DNA from: Desulfuromonadaceae bacterium GWC2_58_13
Lineage (GTDB): Bacteria > Desulfobacterota > Desulfuromonadia > Desulfuromonadales > Trichloromonadaceae
DNA length: 27,245 bases
NCBI GenBank assembly: GCA_001825565.1
Contig: MHXM01000056.1
Span: 253 to 27,497, forward strand
Reading direction: 5' to 3'
Under the pieces are notes generated by a model. That model did no database searches. It saw only the letters and a list, made by a program, of their open reading frames with translations, and was not told the origin of the DNA. A program made the translations under genes and the position numbers. How positions within the stretch are numbered: position 1 is the stretch's first letter; each line of letters opens with the position of its first letter. Shown here one piece after another: positions 20,776 to 27,245 of the stretch.

Positions 20776-21813
20776 ATGCGCGTTGAAACCGATATCAAGC
20801 TGGGCTTCAAGGATGTGTTGATCCGTCCCAAACGCTCCACCATCAGAAGTCGCATCCAGGTGGAGCTGGAGCGCACTTTTACCTTTCTTCACAGCAAACG
20901 GCAATGGCGCGGCATTCCGATTATTGCCGCCAACATGGATACCATTGGCACCTTCGAGGTCGCCGAGGTGCTGGCTTCGCACAATATGTTGTGCGCGATC
21001 CACAAACACTATCGCCTGGAAGACTGGGACGCTTTTATCGGGCGGCAGGATGCCGCTATTTTCGAGCGCATCATGGTCAGTACCGGAGTGACGGATGAAG
21101 ACTTCGGCAGGCTGTCGCAGATCCTCTCGCGCCACCCCGAGCTGTTATTCATCTGCATCGATGTCGCCAACGGTTATGCCGAATCGTTTGTCGAATTCGT
21201 CATCCGGGTACGGAGCGAGTTTCCCGACAAGACCATTATCGCCGGCAATGTCGTCACCGGCGAGATGGTGGAAGAACTGCTGCTTTCCGGGGCCGACATG
21301 GTCAAGGTCGGCATCGGCCCCGGCTCGGTCTGCACCACCCGGGTCAAAACCGGGGTCGGCTACCCGCAACTCTCCGCCGTCATCGAATGCGCCGACGCCG
21401 CCCACGGGCTGGGCGGACGCATCATTTCCGACGGCGGCTGCACCTGCGCCGGCGACGTGGCCAAGGCCTTCGGCGGCGGCGCCGACTTCGTCATGCTCGG
21501 CGGCATGTTGGCCGGCCACGACGAAAGCGGCGGCCAACTGGTCGAACGCAACGGTCAGCATTTCAAGCTCTATTACGGGATGAGTTCGGACACCGCCATG
21601 AAAAAGCACGCCGGCATGGTGGCCGACTACCGGGCCTCGGAAGGCAAGACCGTCGAGGTGCCCTATCGCGGCCCGCTGGAGGAAACGGTCAGGGACATCC
21701 TCGGCGGTCTCCGCTCGACCTGCACCTACGTCGGCGCCTCGGCGCTCAGGGAATTGACCAAACGCACCACCTTCATCCGGGTCATGGAACAGGAAAATCA
21801 GGCGTTTTCATAA
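20776..21813 (+). CDS. guaC: GMP reductase GuaC
   Basis: GuaC reduces GMP to IMP with NADPH, releasing ammonia, and links guanine to adenine nucleotide pools. The 345-residue product follows the E. coli enzyme (347 residues) almost without gaps, from MRVETDIKLGFKDVLIRPKR to TKRTTFIRVMEQEN. The catalytic Cys is C186 in GPGSVCTTRVKTGVGYP, the same number as in E. coli. GNVVTGEMVEEL and DGGCTCAGDVAKAFGGGADF form the phosphate and nucleotide sites. It lacks the CBS domains of IMP dehydrogenase, which separates the two. ATG follows AAAGGAAA. It is monocistronic and ends at a shared terminator. The strong similarity to the enterobacterial enzyme may point to transfer. Confidence 0.95.
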   Translation: MRVETDIKLGFKDVLIRPKRSTIRSRIQVELERTFTFLHSKRQWRGIPIIAANMDTIGTFEVAEVLASHNMLCAIHKHYRLEDWDAFIGRQDAAIFERIMVSTGVTDEDFGRLSQILSRHPELLFICIDVANGYAESFVEFVIRVRSEFPDKTIIAGNVVTGEMVEELLLSGADMVKVGIGPGSVCTTRVKTGVGYPQLSAVIECADAAHGLGGRIISDGGCTCAGDVAKAFGGGADFVMLGGMLAGHDESGGQLVERNGQHFKLYYGMSSDTAMKKHAGMVADYRASEGKTVEVPYRGPLEETVRDILGGLRSTCTYVGASALRELTKRTTFIRVMEQENQAFS

Positions 21814-21892
21814 CGCGGCGCGGGTCGCCGAAGTCATCCGCGACGGCGCGCGCCGGTTATTGCCGGGGCAATGGTCGGCGTCAGGCGTAAAA

Positions 21893-21916
21893 AAAGGCGG
21901 CCCCGTGGCCGCCTTT
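21893..21916. terminator. bidirectional terminator between guaC and the SGNH gene
   Basis: AAAGGCGGCC (21893-21902) pairs with GGCCGCCTTT (21907-21916), with a 4-base loop. On the minus strand the stem is followed by a run of seven T, a strong terminator for the acylation operon. On the plus strand the T-run is only three. Confidence 0.85.
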
Positions 21917-21983
21917 GAATCGATTGTTCCGGAGCTATCCGGGCCTCGTTAAGCCCTCTTCTTTTTGGCAGAAGAGTTTCGCT

Positions 21984-22997
21984 TCACCTCTTCCCGGCGT
22001 CCCCGACAAACAGATCGCCGATGACGTATTCGGTGAACCGTTCGGCGCCAACGACGTTCAAGTGCGCCGAGTTGTAGAAGTGTTCGTTCCGCAGTCCGGG
22101 CACCTGCAGGTAGTTGCGGTATTCGATCCCCAATTCGCCACAGATCTTTTCGATCTGCTGTTCAAAATCCAGCTCGCAGTTGTACAGGACCGTTCCCTCA
22201 ATCTGCCGCAGGTAATTGGGTCGAAAGGGTCCGGTAAAGACGATCAGCCGGCCCACCCTGTCCTTGATTTTTCCCAGGGAGTCCGCCACCATGGCGCGTT
22301 TTCGGCCGCTGCTGTTGCAATCGACGTACCAGGGGTGGTTCTTGGTCCCGTCCTGGTCCTTTTTTGCCGTCGGCGAAGGAGCGGCATCCTCGGCGACTGT
22401 TTGCTCTATCGTCGGTTCCGGCGTTTGCTCTATCGGGCAAAAGCCGTCGGTCGCCTCGAAATCGCAGGCCGTTTCCGGGTGTTTTTTTGTCGCTTGTCCC
22501 AACAGGTCGCTGTAGTACGACTTGATGGTTCGGAATTTATCCGGGAGGAAGGTGGCCATCTGCTCGAAGATGTTCATGCGGGCCATCATGTTGGTGGCAA
22601 AGTGGCCCCGTCCCCGCGCCCCGTCGTTGATCTGTTCGGCCGAGATGCTGATGATGACCGTGGCTTGGCGAAATTTTTCCGGGTAAGCTTCGGCCAGATG
22701 TTCGACCATCAGTGGATCGCCGGAGGATACGGCGATGTTGACGATTTCACCTTGTTTTAATCCGAGGATCCGGGTGGCTGTGGCGGGGATGAGCTGGCGT
22801 TCGGCCCTGCTGTCGCCAGCGAAAATTACCCGAGGCGAATTACGGAGCAGAAGGTATTCCTTCCCCTTTAGACCGATGTCGATGTATTGCTCGTTGAGAT
22901 AACCCAGGGGCACCAGGAATGCCGTAAGGAGCAGGAGGCAGATCGGGAGGAGTTTGGCAAAAACCCAGTGTTTGTAGTGCTTCATGCTAGGACTCAT
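21984..22997 (-). CDS. SGNH-hydrolase-like partner of the MBOAT acyltransferase
   Basis: The 337-residue protein has an N-terminal signal anchor (about residues 11-32) and then a periplasmic domain. VIFAGDSRAE (residues 58-67) is the SGNH block I, with S63 as the likely nucleophile. The C-terminal block reads YNSAHLN, giving H312 but Asn309 where related sequences usually have Asp. A variable insert (about residues 174-235) holds three Cys and an in-frame duplication encoding IEQT twice. The ATG (22997) is five bases after the MBOAT stop, with GAGG in the overlap, so the two are translated together. By analogy with AlgI/AlgJ/AlgX or DltB/DltD, it would finish O-acetyl transfer to an exported polysaccharide. 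Similarity is to the general family only. Confidence 0.75.
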   Translation of the reverse strand: MSPSMKHYKHWVFAKLLPICLLLLTAFLVPLGYLNEQYIDIGLKGKEYLLLRNSPRVIFAGDSRAERQLIPATATRILGLKQGEIVNIAVSSGDPLMVEHLAEAYPEKFRQATVIISISAEQINDGARGRGHFATNMMARMNIFEQMATFLPDKFRTIKSYYSDLLGQATKKHPETACDFEATDGFCPIEQTPEPTIEQTVAEDAAPSPTAKKDQDGTKNHPWYVDCNSSGRKRAMVADSLGKIKDRVGRLIVFTGPFRPNYLRQIEGTVLYNCELDFEQQIEKICGELGIEYRNYLQVPGLRNEHFYNSAHLNVVGAERFTEYVIGDLFVGDAGKR

Positions 22998-23002
22998 GCG
23001 CC

Positions 23003-24478
23003 TCAGAACTGAAAATAAAGAAACTCGCTGACCCGGGTTACCCCGGAGAGACCAACCAGTCCGAGAGCTGCGACATATAAAGCCCAGCTCCAGTTGGGTC
23101 GAAAGCGCTCCGCGAGTTCGTTGGAGTTGCGAGCGAATAATACGATGGCGCCAAAGACGATGATGGCGATGGTAAGGGTACTGTTGCCATCGATCCCGGG
23201 GTAGACCCGGCCGAAGGAAATCCCGAACTCCTGAAGTCCGGGAACCATGCTGGCCAGGCTTTTCGGCAGGACAATGCCGGACAGGCCGGCCATTCCCCGG
23301 AATACCTTGAGCGCGTCTTCAAAATTGGTGGCCCGGAAGAAAACCCATGAGCAGTGCACGAAAAGAAAGGTGACCGCCCAGGCAGCGGCCCGGGGAAGGC
23401 GCAGGCCGAGATGCTGCCAGAACTTGTGAATTGCCGTTCCGGCCCCGTGCATCGCCCCCCAGAGGACGAAGGTCCAGCCGGCGCCGTGCCAGAGACCGCC
23501 GAGGAGGAAGGTCAGAAACAGGTTGAGGTAGGTGCGCCCTTCCCCCTTGCGGTTTCCCCCCAGGGGGAGGTAGAGATAATCGCGCAGCCAGCGGCTCAGG
23601 GTCATGTGCCAACGGCGCCAGAAGTCCTGAATGTTGACGGCCTTGTAGGGGGAGTTGAAGTTGATGGGGAGGCGGATGTTGAACAGCAGCGCCGACCCGA
23701 TCGCCATATCCGTATAGCCGCTGAAATCGAAATAAAGCTGAAACGTGTAGCTGAGCGAGGTGGCCCAGGCCTCGAAAAAAGGCAGGACGGGCGCTTGATC
23801 GAAGCCGGCTGATGCCCAAATGGCAAAAGTATCCGCAATGATGACTTTTTTGAAAAGGCCGATGGAAAAGACTGAAATGCCGGTGGCGATGTTGCGCCAG
23901 TTCACCAGGGCGTTTCGTGGGCGGGCGAACTGAGGCATCACCTCTTTGTGATGCACAATGGGTCCGGCAATGAGCTGGGGAAAAAAGGCGACGAAGAGAC
24001 AATAATTTATAAAATCGTATTCCTCGGTCTCCCCCCGATAACTATCGACCAGATACGCGATTTGCTGGAAGGTGAAGAAACTGATGGCAAGGGGGAGGAC
24101 GAGGTGCAGCAACGGCAGGTCGGCGCCCGCCAGGGAATTGACATTTTTCAGAAAAAAGTCGGCATATTTATAATAGCCCAAAAGCGCCAGATTGAGCAGA
24201 ATCCCCAAGGCCAGAATCTTTCCGGCCAGGGACGGACTCAGGCGGCGTCCCTTCCCCATCCGACTCTGCGCCAGCATCGTCCCGATGGTGTAATTGCCCA
24301 GCATGGAGGCGACGATCAGCGGCAGGTAGAGAGGGTTCCACCAAGCGTAAAAGAAGAGGGAGGCGCCGACCAGCCAGGCTTTGCCGGCGAGGAGGAAACG
24401 AAAACGGGTGAGGGTGAAAAAGACCAGGGCAGTCAGGGGCAGGAATGCCAGGATATAGACGTAGGAATTGAATAACAT
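23003..24478 (-). CDS. MBOAT-family (AlgI-like) membrane O-acyltransferase
   Basis: The 491-residue polytopic protein has about ten to twelve hydrophobic segments. AlgI/DltB hallmarks are LVDSYRGE (143-150), FFPQLIAGPI (165-174), QLYFDFSGYTDMAIG (247-261), FWRRWHMTLSRWLRDYLY (286-303, with H291), and GGLWHGAGWTFVLWGAMHG (327-345), where H331 is the likely catalytic histidine. Such proteins move acetyl groups across the inner membrane for modification of polysaccharides (alginate, cellulose, peptidoglycan) or teichoic acids. It is followed immediately by an SGNH-like gene. No glycosyltransferase or polymerase gene is adjacent, so the polymer is unknown. Start is ATG 24476-24478. Confidence 0.92.
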   Translation of the reverse strand: MLFNSYVYILAFLPLTALVFFTLTRFRFLLAGKAWLVGASLFFYAWWNPLYLPLIVASMLGNYTIGTMLAQSRMGKGRRLSPSLAGKILALGILLNLALLGYYKYADFFLKNVNSLAGADLPLLHLVLPLAISFFTFQQIAYLVDSYRGETEEYDFINYCLFVAFFPQLIAGPIVHHKEVMPQFARPRNALVNWRNIATGISVFSIGLFKKVIIADTFAIWASAGFDQAPVLPFFEAWATSLSYTFQLYFDFSGYTDMAIGSALLFNIRLPINFNSPYKAVNIQDFWRRWHMTLSRWLRDYLYLPLGGNRKGEGRTYLNLFLTFLLGGLWHGAGWTFVLWGAMHGAGTAIHKFWQHLGLRLPRAAAWAVTFLFVHCSWVFFRATNFEDALKVFRGMAGLSGIVLPKSLASMVPGLQEFGISFGRVYPGIDGNSTLTIAIIVFGAIVLFARNSNELAERFRPNWSWALYVAALGLVGLSGVTRVSEFLYFQF

Positions 24479-24575
24479 GCCGGATTTATCCTGAATATCG
24501 GCCGGCGGGAGACGTGGCCAGCAGAAGGATTGACGAGAGTCGCCGCTTTATTCCCGAATCGGCGATTGGTCCAGA

Positions 24576-24625
24576 TTAGTAACTCGTATCCCCCGCCTTG
24601 TCAATCCAAATATCCTCAGGATATT
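24576..24625 (-). promoter_or_regulatory. MBOAT operon promoter with adjacent 17-bp palindrome
   Basis: On the minus strand TTGACA (24604-24599, full consensus) is 17 bp from TACTAA (24581-24576) or 18 bp from ACTAAT. Immediately upstream of the -35 lies AATATCCT-C-AGGATATT (24609-24625), a perfect 8-1-8 palindrome centred near -48. That is where an activator would sit. The transcript leader would be about 90 bases. Confidence 0.5.
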
Positions 24626-24743
24626 GATTCTGGCAACAAGGGTATTTCTCAAGGATTAAAGGGGGTTGTTTCATGCCTTTGTCCCGGGGGTGCCCGGAGG
24701 TCCCAGCCGGCCTTGCCGGGCGCGGCAAAATCGTTGGGACCGC

Positions 24744-24771
24744 TTGCGGCCCGCGAATATCGAGTTAGTAT
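24744..24771 (+). promoter_or_regulatory. promoter for the 149-residue unknown gene
   Basis: TTGCGG (24744-24749) and TAGTAT (24766-24771, 5/6 of consensus) are 16 bp apart. Transcription would start about 48 bases before the ATG at 24826. Confidence 0.4.
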
Positions 24772-24825
24772 GGTAGCTCGCAGACGTTGTCAGGCAGGCA
24801 GACAGACTCTCCGGAGGACGAGGCA

Positions 24826-25275
24826 ATGATCCAGGCTCAGGCGTTGGTTGACTACGAGAAGTTTCACTGCGCCAAGGTGGCGGTGTTTATCGATACCAGC
24901 AATACCCGGCGCACGGCGGATATGATCGACACGCACGGACCGGCGATCCAGCGGATTGCCGAACGGTTCGCGGCCAGGGTGCTGCTGGTGGATCAACAGA
25001 AGCTGCAGCCGGAGGTGATCATCGACGAAGGGATTGCCGATGCCTGGCTGTTGTTGGTGGCCGATGGACACAATCGGGCGATGACGACCAAGAAAAACCC
25101 GCAACGGATCAACGTCGACAGCGGCAGCGACTGGGAACGCCATGCTTTTATCGAGGTTCTCCGGCAGATCAAGGAATCAACCCGCATCATCGAGGATGTC
25201 AGCGGCTATTATCGGCGTTTTTCGCTGCCGATCGAGAAAGCCCCCCTGCTGTCGTCCCATCCCGGCCCCAACTGA
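24826..25275 (+). CDS. hypothetical protein, 149 residues
   Basis: ATG at 24826-24828 follows GGAGG (24813-24817) eight bases upstream. An in-frame start 39 bases earlier lacks such a site. The protein is soluble, without a signal peptide or membrane helix. Visible features are KVAVFIDTSNTRRTADMID near the N-terminus (about residues 17-35), RVLLVDQQKLQPEVIIDEGIADAWLLLVADG (about 50-80) and a helical C-terminal half. The alternation of hydrophobic strands with D-rich turns suggests a small alpha/beta fold. I do not recognise the family. It stands alone, convergent with sucB, with only 33 bases between the stop codons, occupied by a palindromic repeat. Confidence 0.75.
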   Translation: MIQAQALVDYEKFHCAKVAVFIDTSNTRRTADMIDTHGPAIQRIAERFAARVLLVDQQKLQPEVIIDEGIADAWLLLVADGHNRAMTTKKNPQRINVDSGSDWERHAFIEVLRQIKESTRIIEDVSGYYRRFSLPIEKAPLLSSHPGPN

Positions 25276-25284
25276 GTATTCGAT

Positions 25285-25312
25285 GCAGGGGCAATTCATG
25301 AATTGCCCCTAC
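25285..25312. repeat. REP-like palindromic repeat, copy 2
   Basis: The perfect 24-bp palindrome AGGGGCAATTCA/TGAATTGCCCCT (25287-25310) has a partly paired extra base pair at each end. It shares the AGGGGC/GCCCCT edges with the repeat at 16362-16423 but has a different core. The sucB stop codon (25309-25311) is made from its right edge. It could act as a shared transcription or mRNA 3'-end structure for the two convergent genes. Confidence 0.8.
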
Positions 25313-26454
25313 AATTCCAGCAGCATCTCCTCCGGTTCTTCCACCAGGGCCTTGACCCGCAGCAGGAACTCGACCGCCTGACGACCGTCGATCAGGCGAT
25401 GGTCGTAACTGAGGGCCAGATTCATGATCGGTCGGATCACGATCTGTCCGTCGCGGACCACCGGCCGGTCCTGAATGGCGTGCATGCCGAGGATGGCGCT
25501 CTGCGGCGGGTTCAGCAGAGGGGTGCTGAGCAGCGAACCGTAGGTTCCGCCGTTGGTGATGGAAAAGGTTCCTCCTTCCAGTTCCGAGAGTTCGATGCGG
25601 CTGGTCTGTGCCCGCTCGGCGAGATCGCCGAGGATTTTTTCCAGTTCGGCGAAATCCCGCAGGTCGGCGTCGCGGATCACCGGCACCAGCAATCCTTTTG
25701 CGGCGGCCACGGCGATGCCGATGTCGTAGAAATGGTGGTAGACGATGTCGTTGCCGTCGATACGGGCGTTGACCTCGGGGAATTCCTTCAACGCTTCGGC
25801 GCAGGCTTTGATGAAAAAGGACATCAGGCCGAGCTTCACGCCGTGGCGCTGCTGGAAGCTGTCCCGATGGCGGCGGCGCAGTTCCATGATCCGGCTCAGG
25901 TCCGCTTCGTTGAAGGTGGTGACCATGGCGGTCTGTTGGCGGACGGCCAGCAGTCGCTCGGCGATTTTCCGTCGGATCGGACTCATCGGCTGGCGGCTGA
26001 TGCGTTCTTCTGTCGCCGGAGTCGAAGTCTTCGCCGATGGTTTTTGGTCGGCGGCCGGGGGCTCTTTCCGGGGCGGTTTTGCTTCCGCAGCCGATGTATT
26101 TCCGGAAGCGGGTTCCTTTTCGGCGACCGGTTCCTCCTCGGCCGCTGATTCAGCCGCCGCCGGATTCTTTTCTTCTCCCGATGGCGTGCTCTTATTTGGC
26201 GGAGTGGCGGCGTTTTCGGCGCCGACGTTTTCGGCCAGGGTGGCGATCACCGTCCCCACCCGAACCGTTTCCCCTTCTTTGACCTTGATGGACAAAATGC
26301 CGTCGGTTTCGGCCTGAATCTCCAGGGTGATTTTGTCGGTTTCCACCTCGCAGAGCAGGTCATCCTTGCCGACCCGATCTCCATCCTGTTTATGCCACCT
26401 GGCGATGGTTGCCTCGACGATCGATTCACCGACCTCGGGAATTTTGATTTCCAT
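25309..26454 (-). CDS. sucB: 2-oxoglutarate dehydrogenase E2 (dihydrolipoyl succinyltransferase)
   Basis: E2o transfers the succinyl group to CoA in the 2-oxoglutarate dehydrogenase complex. The 381-residue protein has a lipoyl domain (1-76), with lipoyl lysine K41 in EVETDKITLEI, and a catalytic domain (about 153-381). That domain includes MSPIRRKIAERLL, TTFNEADLSRIMELRR, ITNGGTYGSLLSTPLLNPPQSAILGMHAI and the active site DHRLIDGR (H352, D356). It is closer to SucB than to pyruvate-type E2. Between the two domains (77-152) lies only an Ala/Pro/Glu/Lys-rich linker; the peripheral subunit-binding domain is not seen. Start ATG 26454 is six bases after the sucA stop, so the pair is an operon. Confidence 0.95.
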   Translation of the reverse strand: MEIKIPEVGESIVEATIARWHKQDGDRVGKDDLLCEVETDKITLEIQAETDGILSIKVKEGETVRVGTVIATLAENVGAENAATPPNKSTPSGEEKNPAAAESAAEEEPVAEKEPASGNTSAAEAKPPRKEPPAADQKPSAKTSTPATEERISRQPMSPIRRKIAERLLAVRQQTAMVTTFNEADLSRIMELRRRHRDSFQQRHGVKLGLMSFFIKACAEALKEFPEVNARIDGNDIVYHHFYDIGIAVAAAKGLLVPVIRDADLRDFAELEKILGDLAERAQTSRIELSELEGGTFSITNGGTYGSLLSTPLLNPPQSAILGMHAIQDRPVVRDGQIVIRPIMNLALSYDHRLIDGRQAVEFLLRVKALVEEPEEMLLEL

Positions 26455-26460
26455 GGTAGA

Positions 26461-27245
26461 TTACTCCGCTCCGTTCCGGTTTGTTTGGCCCAGTGCCTGG
26501 TCGAGTATCGTCTGCTGTTCGTGCCGATGGGTCTTGTGGGAGCCGACGGCCGGCGAAGCGGCTTCGTCCCGGCCGATGTATTCCGGTTCCCGGCCGAGGG
26601 TTTCGGCAAGCGGCAGACGCAGATGGTTCCAGGCCCCGTTATTTTGCGGTTCCTCCTGGACCCAAGCGAATTTTTCAGCCTTGCTGAAAGATTTGAGGAT
26701 GGCGGCCAGCTTGTCGGCGGCCAGGGGGTAGAGCTGTTCAACCCGCACCAGGGCGACATCCTCCCTGGGGCTTTGCTCCAGCCGTTCCAGCAGATCGTAA
26801 TAGATCCGGCCGCTGCACAGCAGCACCGAGCGCACCTGTTCGGGCGCGTCGTGGCGGACCAGGATTTCCTCGAAACGGCCTTGGGTAAAATCGTTCAGCC
26901 GGGAGCGGCACAGGGGGTGGCGCAGCAGTCCCTTGGGGGTGAAGACGATCAGCGGGCGCCGGAAGGACTGGCGCACCTGGCGGCGCAGCAGGTGAAAGAG
27001 CTGGGCCGGGGTCGACGGATTGGCGACGATGAGGTTGTGGTGGGCGCAGAGTTGCAGGTAGCGTTCGATGCGGGCGCTCGAATGTTCCGGCCCCTGTCCC
27101 TCGAAACCGTGGGGAAGCAGCAACACCAGACCGCAGGCCCGATCCCATTTGGCCCCGCTGCTGGCGATGAACTGGTCGATGATGACCTGCGCTCCGTTGG
27201 CGAAATCACCGAACTGGGCTTCCCACAGGGTCAGACCAAAAGGGG
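26461..27245 (-). CDS. sucA: 2-oxoglutarate dehydrogenase E1 (SucA), C-terminal part
   Basis: This is a partial gene; the 5' end lies beyond the right window edge. The 261 visible residues begin PFGLTLWEAQFGDFANGAQV, the conserved thiamine-diphosphate enzyme segment of E1o. They continue with LLLPHGFEGQGPEHSSARIERYL, PLIVFTPKGLLRHP and WVQEEPQNNGAWNHL, and end with a variable tail. All are hallmarks of the SucA/OdhA C-terminal transketolase-like domain. The enzyme decarboxylates 2-oxoglutarate and succinylates the E2 lipoyl group. It is upstream of and coupled to sucB. E3 (lipoamide dehydrogenase) is not in the window. The whole protein would be expected to be about 900 residues. Confidence 0.95.
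   Translation of the reverse strand, partial: PFGLTLWEAQFGDFANGAQVIIDQFIASSGAKWDRACGLVLLLPHGFEGQGPEHSSARIERYLQLCAHHNLIVANPSTPAQLFHLLRRQVRQSFRRPLIVFTPKGLLRHPLCRSRLNDFTQGRFEEILVRHDAPEQVRSVLLCSGRIYYDLLERLEQSPREDVALVRVEQLYPLAADKLAAILKSFSKAEKFAWVQEEPQNNGAWNHLRLPLAETLGREPEYIGRDEAASPAVGSHKTHRHEQQTILDQALGQTNRNGAE

Larger units (their letters stand above)
24479..24825. other. 347-bp divergent gap with promoters and a palindrome
   Basis: This gap contains the minus-strand promoter of the MBOAT operon (24576-24604), a perfect 17-bp palindrome (24609-24625) and a plus-strand promoter (24744-24771). A GC-rich stretch at 24699-24741 can fold, because GGTCCCA and TGGGACC flank an inner GCCGG/GCCGG-type stem. 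No gene was seen. Confidence 0.6.

Noticed and set aside
24699..24741. GGTCCCA...TGGGACC stem as a riboswitch or small RNA
   Set aside because: The stem is short, the loop is GC-rich by composition, and there is no T-run or recognisable conserved core.
1..27245. CRISPR arrays, tRNA, rRNA, prophage or toxin-antitoxin genes
   Set aside because: Looked for but not seen. The repeated units are only the two REP-like palindromes and the MITE-like ends, and no phage or transposase gene is present.

Overview
The window looks like a stretch of chromosome from a GC-rich, respiring, Gram-negative anaerobe. The best guess is a Desulfobacterota / former Deltaproteobacteria member near Desulfuromonas, Geobacter or Pelobacter. 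Supporting signs are a periplasmic five-heme cytochrome c, a LutC plus fused LutB-LutA lactate oxidation operon, an AsmA-like YdbH with a DUF1318 partner, two-component systems, and GC-rich coding sequence broken by short AT-rich promoter gaps. The lineage is inferred from gene content only.

Layout. 1-3235: minus-strand operon prmA-rsmE-RDD/zinc-ribbon membrane protein, converging on the possible tail of a plus-strand gene. 3325-4300: a possible 31-residue membrane peptide, then the PpsR-type regulator of PEP synthase/PPDK. 4387-6504: an OmpR-class response regulator and its histidine kinase, ending at a bidirectional terminator shared with the convergent five-heme cytochrome (8061-6604). 8218-11434: an RNase Z-like metallo-beta-lactamase protein, then a NarX/NarL-like kinase and regulator whose promoter carries a perfect 16-bp palindrome. 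11505-15351: minus-strand ydbH-like AsmA gene and DUF1318/YdbL lipoprotein, an outer-membrane lipid homeostasis pair. 15352-18580: lactate utilisation operon (lutC and fused lutB-lutA) with a clear sigma70 promoter, two GntR-type operators and a REP-like palindrome between the genes. 18649-18826: a MITE-like element with imperfect ~57-bp terminal inverted repeats. 18842-20465: plsY-mltG (phospholipid and peptidoglycan). 20776-21813: guaC, strikingly like the enterobacterial enzyme. 21984-24478: MBOAT acyltransferase plus SGNH-like protein, a polysaccharide O-acetylation pair. 24826-25275: an unrecognised protein. 25309-27245: sucB and the 3' part of sucA.

How the genes work together. Lactate oxidation to pyruvate (Lut), control of PEP synthase/PPDK (PpsR) and 2-oxoglutarate dehydrogenase (SucAB) make a coherent central-carbon theme for an acetate/lactate oxidiser. 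The cytochrome would accept or pass on electrons in the periplasm. YdbH/DUF1318, PlsY, MltG and the MBOAT/SGNH pair serve the cell envelope.

No phage, CRISPR array, rRNA, tRNA or complete insertion sequence was seen. Most of the window is ordinary chromosome. The most interesting points are the two-operator architecture of the lut promoter, a SucB with no recognisable peripheral subunit-binding domain, a lipoprotein that may combine YnbE and YdbL roles, a LexA-like palindrome on a NarX-type kinase promoter, and the dispersed palindromic/MITE elements.
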